Below are positions 6,686 to 11,039 of a stretch of DNA of 11,039 bases, in pieces. Position numbers and translations under genes: made by a program. Location: NCBI GenBank assembly GCA_021443065.1, contig JABUUR010000533.1, positions 1 to 11,039 of the forward strand, read 5' to 3'. Position 1 is the first letter of the stretch. Every line of letters starts with the position of its first letter. This DNA comes from Fibrobacter sp. (GTDB taxonomy: Bacteria > Fibrobacterota > Fibrobacteria > Fibrobacterales > Fibrobacteraceae). The notes beneath the pieces are model-generated. The model ran no database searches and was not told the origin of the DNA. It saw only the letters and a list, made by a program, of their open reading frames with translations.

Positions 6686-7519
6686 ATGGCCGAAGCCCGC
6701 GGATTCAGCCTTCTGGAACGGTTCGAGTTGAAGTACCACATTCCTGTGGAATGGGCCGACAAGATCGGCGCCTTCATTGCTCCCTATTGTGAAGAAGACT
6801 ACTATTCCAAAATTACACCCGGTGGTTTTTACTGGATTACCAACTTGTACCTGGATTCACCCTCCTGGACTTTTCTAGGTTGGAAAAAGAAGCAGTTGCT
6901 GGACCGATTCAACATGCGTATCCGCACCTACGGTGAGCATCCTGCCCAGGACGGAACTTTTCATTTCGAAGTCAAGCGCAAAATCAAGAACATCTGCTAC
7001 AAGAGCCGCGCCACCGTCAAGGGGATCAACCCCGGCGAAGTCTGGCACATGGCTCCCGAAGAATGGCCTTGCAAGGGCGAAAAGGACCGCAAGTACTTAA
7101 AGGATTTTTTGTACAAGACGTCTTTGCACAATGCACACCCCCGCTTGCTTACCCAGTATAAGCGCCGTGCCTGGTTCGGCCTTCGGGAGGAATACTCCCG
7201 GGTCACCATCGATACGGGTATGCGTTTTCGCGAAGAAAACGGTTTCGACTATACCGTGGACCCCCACTATATGCAGTCTACGGGAATTCCAAGGTTTTTC
7301 TTGCCGGGCTGCGATGCGGTGCTGGAGTTGAAATGCCCCTGCTCCCAGGTGCCTTACTGGATGATCGACTTGATCCGTTTTTTGAACCTGAAGCAGGGTG
7401 GTTTTTCAAAGTTTGGTAACGCCGCCGCCGAATGGAAAAGAATTTACGAAAATCCACGTCGTTTCAAGACTCCTTATTGGACAAAGCTTGGAACCACCCT
7501 GGAAGAAAATTTGTATTAA
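6686..7519 (+). CDS. VTC-domain protein, polyphosphate-polymerase-like
   Basis: This 277-residue protein consists of one VTC domain, the catalytic fold of the eukaryotic vacuolar transporter chaperone polyphosphate polymerase, without SPX or membrane parts. Tunnel-fold signatures appear in order: ERFELKYHI (11-19), ITNLYLDS (51-58), RFNMRIRTYGE (74-84, with the RxR pair Arg78/Arg80), FEVKRKI (94-100), QYKRRAW (157-163), IDTG (175-178), LELKCP (213-218) and SKFGNA (241-246). The basic and acidic residues expected to bind nucleotide and metal are thus present, so it is probably active. In yeast this domain makes polyphosphate from ATP; bacterial members are largely untested and could use another substrate. 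It is predicted cytoplasmic, as it has no signal peptide or membrane segment. It starts one base after the TolC-family stop with no strong ribosome site, implying translational coupling. Confidence 0.87.
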   Translation: MAEARGFSLLERFELKYHIPVEWADKIGAFIAPYCEEDYYSKITPGGFYWITNLYLDSPSWTFLGWKKKQLLDRFNMRIRTYGEHPAQDGTFHFEVKRKIKNICYKSRATVKGINPGEVWHMAPEEWPCKGEKDRKYLKDFLYKTSLHNAHPRLLTQYKRRAWFGLREEYSRVTIDTGMRFREENGFDYTVDPHYMQSTGIPRFFLPGCDAVLELKCPCSQVPYWMIDLIRFLNLKQGGFSKFGNAAAEWKRIYENPRRFKTPYWTKLGTTLEENLY

Positions 7520-7539
7520 TATAGGGAAATACTAAAAAA

Positions 7540-7543
7540 AGGA
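7540..7543 (+). promoter_or_regulatory. Ribosome site that sets the lipoprotein start
   Basis: AGGA, preceded by a run of A, lies 8 bases before the ATG at 7552. It overlaps the upstream in-frame ATG at 7543, which therefore cannot be the start. The later ATG gives a normal lipoprotein signal beginning MDIKK. Confidence 0.65.
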
Positions 7544-7551
7544 TGTCTCCC

Positions 7552-9195
7552 ATGGATATCAAAAAGATTTTGACAGTTGGTGCAAGTGCAGCTCTCCTTT
7601 CGATGACTGCGGCGTGCACAGAAGACCCTCCTTCTAGCCCCAATGATACTCCTGTCTCCTCCGATTCTAACCCGGGGTTGTCCAGCGAATCCAATACAGG
7701 GTCTTCGAGCAGTTATAATCCCGCCTTGATTTCTAGTTCTTCCATTAGCGATAAGTCTGAATCGCAAATGGCATGCTCCGAAATCATGTACAATTACGCA
7801 AAGGGTGAAACCTTGGAATGGGTCGAAATCTACATTGCAGGTGGCATGGACATGGACAACATGCAGAACTTCAACATGCACCTGAGCGGCGATGTAGACT
7901 ACAACTTCCCGGCGGAACCTTTGAAAAAGGGCGAGTACATTGTTGCCACCAACGACACGGCGAAATTCAGGATAGAGTATCCCGACTTCAAGGGTCGTTT
8001 GTTTGGCAATTATATTGGCAAGCTGGTGAACGAAGGGGGCACGGTCAATGTAAAGGTCCGTGGCGAAGGTGACGTGACCTGCGCCTTTAGCGGCGAACCT
8101 CCTTGGCCTAGCCTGGCCGATGGTAACGGCTACTCCCTGGTCTACAAGGGAGGCATTGCATCTCAATCGGTATCCTGGTGCGTAAGTGCCAATCCTAAAG
8201 GCAATCCCGGTGTGGGTGACGATAAATGCCTTGACGTGTTGAATACCGTTCGCATTAACGAGGTTCAGCCATACAACCTGGGTAACGCGGGTGCCGAAAA
8301 CGGCTGGATTGAACTTTATAATTCAGGAAATCAAGATATAGATGTGTCGGGCTGGAAATTGGAGGTGAAACTCCGTGATGAAACGCTGACGGTCGTTTCT
8401 GGAGTTGTTCCCGCTGGCGGCTATTTGGTTCTTGATGGTGCCACTGGATTTGATAAAGAACTGGTTATTAATCCCGATCAAGGTGGTGAACTTTACTTGA
8501 AAGGCCTTGAAAATGGTCAGGAATCTAGTATCTGGCTCCCGGCAGGTTCTGGTACAAGTGGCATTGTCGATGTAGTCGATGGCTCCATTGCGCAAGGGCC
8601 TTTGGCTGTGGCAACCCCCGGTGCTGCAAATTCCCCTCTGAAGTTGGGCTCGGTCTACATCAATGAAATCCATTACCATCCTAAGGATAAGGATAATAAA
8701 ACTCCTCCTTTTGAATTTATGGAATTGGTCAATGCCTCCGCATCTCCTGTCACCCTCTTTAACAATAGTAATGGTTGGAAGATTGAGGGTATCAACATGA
8801 CTTTTGACGGCGCGGCCGTAATTCCTGCCAACGGCATGATTCTTTTAATTCCCGAAAAATTGGATGAAGATGCGGAATCGATTCCTGGTTGGGGTGCAGA
8901 TTATGTCCGGACAAATTATGGCGTGCCTGCAGATGTGGGTATTTACACCTACGGGGGTAAACTGTCCAACCGCGGTGAAACCATTGCAGTCAAGGAGCCT
9001 TACTCCGTTACGGGTGAGGGATCAAGCAAAAAAATCTTCTACGCATGGCACGATGCCACCCTGTATTCCGACGCGTGGGCTGGCCTTACGGAGGCGGATG
9101 GTCTGGGATTTAGCTTGCACCGCAAAGACATTACTACCATGGGTTACGGCCCCAGCGTTTGGGAGGCCGCGCTCCCTACTCCGGGTGTCAAGTAG
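7552..9195 (+). CDS. Lipoprotein with three lamin-tail (LTD) domains
   Basis: This 547-residue protein has a lipoprotein signal peptide ending in a TAAC lipobox (Cys22; Thr at +2, no Asp sorting signal). A linker rich in Ser, Asn and Pro (about 27-72) follows, a style common in Fibrobacter surface proteins. Three consecutive lamin-tail-type beta-sandwich units then follow: unit 1 about 74-222 (SEIMYN...LEWVEIYIAG), unit 2 about 233-361 (VRINEVQPYN...GWIELYN, closing ATPGAANSP), unit 3 about 367-547 (VYINEIHYHP...FMELVN, closing W-x5-PTPG). LTD modules in bacteria occur in secreted and surface proteins, often near or fused to CotH kinases, and are thought to bind or display partners. It is last in the operon, 32 bases after the VTC gene, with a strong terminator behind it. 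It is probably attached to the outer membrane, perhaps facing the cell surface. No enzyme motif was seen. Confidence 0.82.
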   Translation: MDIKKILTVGASAALLSMTAACTEDPPSSPNDTPVSSDSNPGLSSESNTGSSSSYNPALISSSSISDKSESQMACSEIMYNYAKGETLEWVEIYIAGGMDMDNMQNFNMHLSGDVDYNFPAEPLKKGEYIVATNDTAKFRIEYPDFKGRLFGNYIGKLVNEGGTVNVKVRGEGDVTCAFSGEPPWPSLADGNGYSLVYKGGIASQSVSWCVSANPKGNPGVGDDKCLDVLNTVRINEVQPYNLGNAGAENGWIELYNSGNQDIDVSGWKLEVKLRDETLTVVSGVVPAGGYLVLDGATGFDKELVINPDQGGELYLKGLENGQESSIWLPAGSGTSGIVDVVDGSIAQGPLAVATPGAANSPLKLGSVYINEIHYHPKDKDNKTPPFEFMELVNASASPVTLFNNSNGWKIEGINMTFDGAAVIPANGMILLIPEKLDEDAESIPGWGADYVRTNYGVPADVGIYTYGGKLSNRGETIAVKEPYSVTGEGSSKKIFYAWHDATLYSDAWAGLTEADGLGFSLHRKDITTMGYGPSVWEAALPTPGVK

Positions 9196-9214
9196 ATTGG
9201 TTTGATTCAACTTG

Positions 9215-9244
9215 AAAAAGTCTCTTTACGGAGAGACTTTTTTT
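9215..9244 (+). terminator. Intrinsic terminator of the DUF4956-VTC operon
   Basis: AAAAAGTCTCT (9215-9225) pairs perfectly with AGAGACTTTTT (9232-9242) around a 6-base loop, TTACGG, and the descending arm runs into seven T (9238-9244). It lies 20 bases after the lipoprotein stop and is the only strong terminator in the window. The A-rich ascending arm would also make it partly functional on the other strand. Confidence 0.88.
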
Positions 9245-9330
9245 GTGTTATGAAATTTTTTAGGCAATCTCCTTAAGTAATGTTTTTGTAAGGTTTATCC
9301 CCAAAAATGTAAGTTTCATCGGAAATATGC

Positions 9331-9359
9331 TTGTCTTTAGGTTTGTTATTTAATATCTT
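9331..9359 (+). promoter_or_regulatory. Candidate promoter of the second TolC-family gene
   Basis: TTGTCT (9331-9336) and TATCTT (9354-9359) each match the sigma-70-type -35 and -10 boxes at four of six positions, with the ideal 17-base spacer. Transcription would then begin near 9366, only a few bases from the ATG at 9369. This fits the absence of a Shine-Dalgarno sequence. TAATAT at 9351-9356 is an alternative -10 with a shorter spacer. Confidence 0.35.
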
Positions 9360-9368
9360 TCACTCGCT

Positions 9369-11039
9369 ATGGAAAAAAAGTCTTTTTGCCGGTTTGCAGC
9401 TTTTTTGGTTGCTGGTTTGACCTCCGTTTTTGCGGGGCCCATTACGTTGCAAGACGCCTTGGATATGGCGATTGCAAGCAATTCCCAAATCAAGGCCGAA
9501 CGAGCCAAACTGGAAATTGCCGAAAGCGAAAAATCCGAAGCCATCTCCCGTTTTTTTCCGCAGTTGAGTTTAAGCGCCAGCGTTACAAAGATTAACGACC
9601 CTATTTCCATTGACTTGAGTTCCCTGCAGGGACCATTGACCGATATTGCCGGTGCTTCCGCCTATTCCAGGGCGTATCTTGCCGCATACCAGGAGGCTTA
9701 CAAGACCGCTTTTGAAAACACCTACAGTGCGGCCTACAACAAGGCGTACTCCGATGCGGTGAGCCAGATGGTTGCCGCAGGTTTGCCGCAAGAAATGGCA
9801 GAACAACGGGCCAAGGCTGCCGTGGACGCAAAGGCCGACGACATTCGCAGCGCCGTAGGTGATAAATCCGGCGATATTTGGAGTGCCGTCGTCAACAACA
9901 AGACGGTAAACGACGTTGCCCTTAAGGTCGCCGATTCCGTAGGTACGGCAACCGCCGGGCAAATAAAGAACTCTAAAGATTTCGAAATGAAGGTCCAGGA
10001 CGACCTGTTCTTCAATGCACGTCTGACTGCTGTTTGGCCCATATTCACCGGTTTTAAACGCACCGCGGCCTACGATGCCGCCAAGTCCAACGTGACTGCC
10101 AAGAGGGCTGCCTTCAACATGGCCCAAAACACCATCTTGATGGATGTGGCTACAAAGTACTTCACCTTGCGCCTGTCCGAAGAACTTACCGCCATGCGCG
10201 AAACTACCGTCAAGAACCTGGAAGAACACCTGGAACGTTCCAAGAAATTGGAAGAAGGCGGCCAAATCAGCAAGGCGGAGCGTCTACGTGCAGAAGTGGC
10301 CCTGGCCGAAGCTGTAGATGCTCTGGAAGGCTCCCATAGAGACCAGTCCATGGCCCGAATGGCGTTGGCGAGCCTGCTCCATACCGACACCAACTTGACT
10401 GCGGTTACTCCGGTGATTGCTCCCGAACAGACTGCCTCCATGGAAGAGTTCAAGACTTTGGCTATTGAACGCCACCCTGGACTTTGGCAACTCCGTACCG
10501 AACGCAAGCGCAGCCAGAATGCCGTAAAGGCCGCCCAGGGCGATTACTACCCCATGATAGCCTTGTTTGCATACAAGGAACTTTACACCAAGGACTTGAC
10601 CATCCTTGAACCGGAATGGGCCGTAGGTGCAAAGCTCCAGTGGGACTTGTTCAAGGGTGGCGAAACCCGGGCCAAGGTGGCCAGCGCGAAGTCATTGGAC
10701 CGTTCCTTGGCCAGCATGGAAGAAAGCACCTTGGACAACATCAACCTTTTGGTGGAAAAACGCTGGCGCGAAAAGGAACATGCGTTAAGCCGCCTGGGCA
10801 GCCTAAAGAAAACACGTGAACTTGCCGAAGAAGCCCTCCGTAGCCAGACCTTGGCGTACGAGGCTGGGCTTGCCACCGGCCTTGATGTGGTGGATGCGGA
10901 ACTTGCCTTGTCCCGCTTGCAGGTGGCCGACCTCAAGGCCCACTTTGATGCGGTTGTGGCTTGGCTTGGCCTGCTGGAGGCCAGTGGCGAAGTTGCAAAT
11001 GCAGGCACCATGCTCACTGCGGTCCAGCCTGTGGCAGAA
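9369..11039 (+). CDS. TolC-family outer-membrane protein with Tyr-repeat loop, C-terminus cut by window edge
   Basis: The frame is open from ATG 9369 to the last base (557 codons, no stop). A signal peptide (1-22, cleavage after VFA) precedes GPITLQDALDMAI, the classic first helix of outer-membrane efflux proteins. Helical repeats follow at about 27-64, 235-335, 355-390 and 430-535. The first beta-hairpin strands are PQLSLSASVTK (64-74) and FFNARLTAVWPIFTGF (214-229); the second pair is YPMIALFAYKEL (394-405) and WAVGAKLQWDLFKGGE (417-432). Late motifs such as AYEAGLATGLDVVDAELAL (496-514) are typical, so the family call is firm. Between the first two strands sits a loop of about 135 residues, normally a few tens at most. 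It opens with eight A-[Y/F]-x-x units (98-129) and continues as a charged, Ala-rich helical stretch. No ribosome site is visible. The gene follows a terminator and is likely a separate unit, perhaps with an adaptor and pump downstream. Confidence 0.88.
   Translation, partial: MEKKSFCRFAAFLVAGLTSVFAGPITLQDALDMAIASNSQIKAERAKLEIAESEKSEAISRFFPQLSLSASVTKINDPISIDLSSLQGPLTDIAGASAYSRAYLAAYQEAYKTAFENTYSAAYNKAYSDAVSQMVAAGLPQEMAEQRAKAAVDAKADDIRSAVGDKSGDIWSAVVNNKTVNDVALKVADSVGTATAGQIKNSKDFEMKVQDDLFFNARLTAVWPIFTGFKRTAAYDAAKSNVTAKRAAFNMAQNTILMDVATKYFTLRLSEELTAMRETTVKNLEEHLERSKKLEEGGQISKAERLRAEVALAEAVDALEGSHRDQSMARMALASLLHTDTNLTAVTPVIAPEQTASMEEFKTLAIERHPGLWQLRTERKRSQNAVKAAQGDYYPMIALFAYKELYTKDLTILEPEWAVGAKLQWDLFKGGETRAKVASAKSLDRSLASMEESTLDNINLLVEKRWREKEHALSRLGSLKKTRELAEEALRSQTLAYEAGLATGLDVVDAELALSRLQVADLKAHFDAVVAWLGLLEASGEVANAGTMLTAVQPVAE
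9660..9755 (+). repeat. Eight tandem A-[Y/F]-x-x tetrapeptide codings
   Basis: Residues 98-129 of the TolC-family protein are eight consecutive four-residue units with Ala then an aromatic; the fifth unit has Phe for Tyr and the sixth begins with Thr. The other two positions vary and are mostly polar or charged. The Ala codons differ between units (GCC, GCG, GCA, GCT) and both Tyr codons are used. The DNA is therefore not a fresh tandem duplication, and the period is kept at protein level. Confidence 0.9.

Noticed and set aside
7516..8166. Reverse-strand open frame (216 codons) over the lipoprotein start
   Set aside because: The plus strand has a ribosome site, lipobox and lamin-tail motifs; the antisense product shows no recognisable domain.
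9660..9755. Tyr/Ala repeat as a recent DNA microsatellite
   Set aside because: Synonymous codons differ between units, so the nucleotide repeat is degenerate and not a slippage product.
9570..10265. Reverse-strand open frame (231 codons) over the second TolC-family gene
   Set aside because: The plus strand encodes clear outer-membrane efflux protein motifs through this span; the antisense frame has none.

Overview
The window reads as a chromosomal stretch from a didermic (Gram-negative-type) bacterium, most likely Fibrobacter or a close relative. The clues are a lipoprotein with a long Ser-rich linker after the lipidated Cys, two TolC-type outer-membrane proteins with signal peptides, an adjacent batA/batB pair, and moderate GC with AT-rich intergenic gaps. 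The lineage is inferred from style; no rRNA or marker gene is present. No RNA genes, insertion sequences, CRISPR arrays or phage genes were seen.

Left part (1-3224). A minus-strand gene running off the left edge encodes an SGNH/GDSL hydrolase of the XynE-like type, with an N-terminal beta domain and catalytic blocks I, II and III visible. It is divergent, across a 196-bp gap, from two plus-strand genes, batA and batB. These are membrane-anchored von Willebrand A proteins with complete MIDAS motifs. The usual partners (MoxR ATPase, DUF58, BatD) are not in the window.

Middle part (3485-9195). Five tightly packed plus-strand genes look like one operon: a DUF4956 polytopic membrane protein, an HlyD-like membrane-fusion protein, a TolC-type outer-membrane protein, a VTC-domain (polyphosphate-polymerase-like) enzyme, and a lipoprotein with three lamin-tail domains. 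A strong intrinsic terminator closes it. The set spans cytoplasm, inner membrane, periplasm and outer membrane, yet contains no ABC, RND or MFS pump. The most interesting reading is an envelope-spanning machine in which the VTC enzyme makes an anionic polymer (polyphosphate or similar) and DUF4956/MFP/TolC carry it outward. This is a hypothesis from gene content and order.

Right part (9369-11039). A second TolC-family gene runs off the right edge. Its first beta-hairpin carries a loop of about 135 residues that begins with eight tandem A-[Y/F]-x-x tetrapeptides, an unusual feature for this family. It lacks a visible Shine-Dalgarno and may be nearly leaderless.
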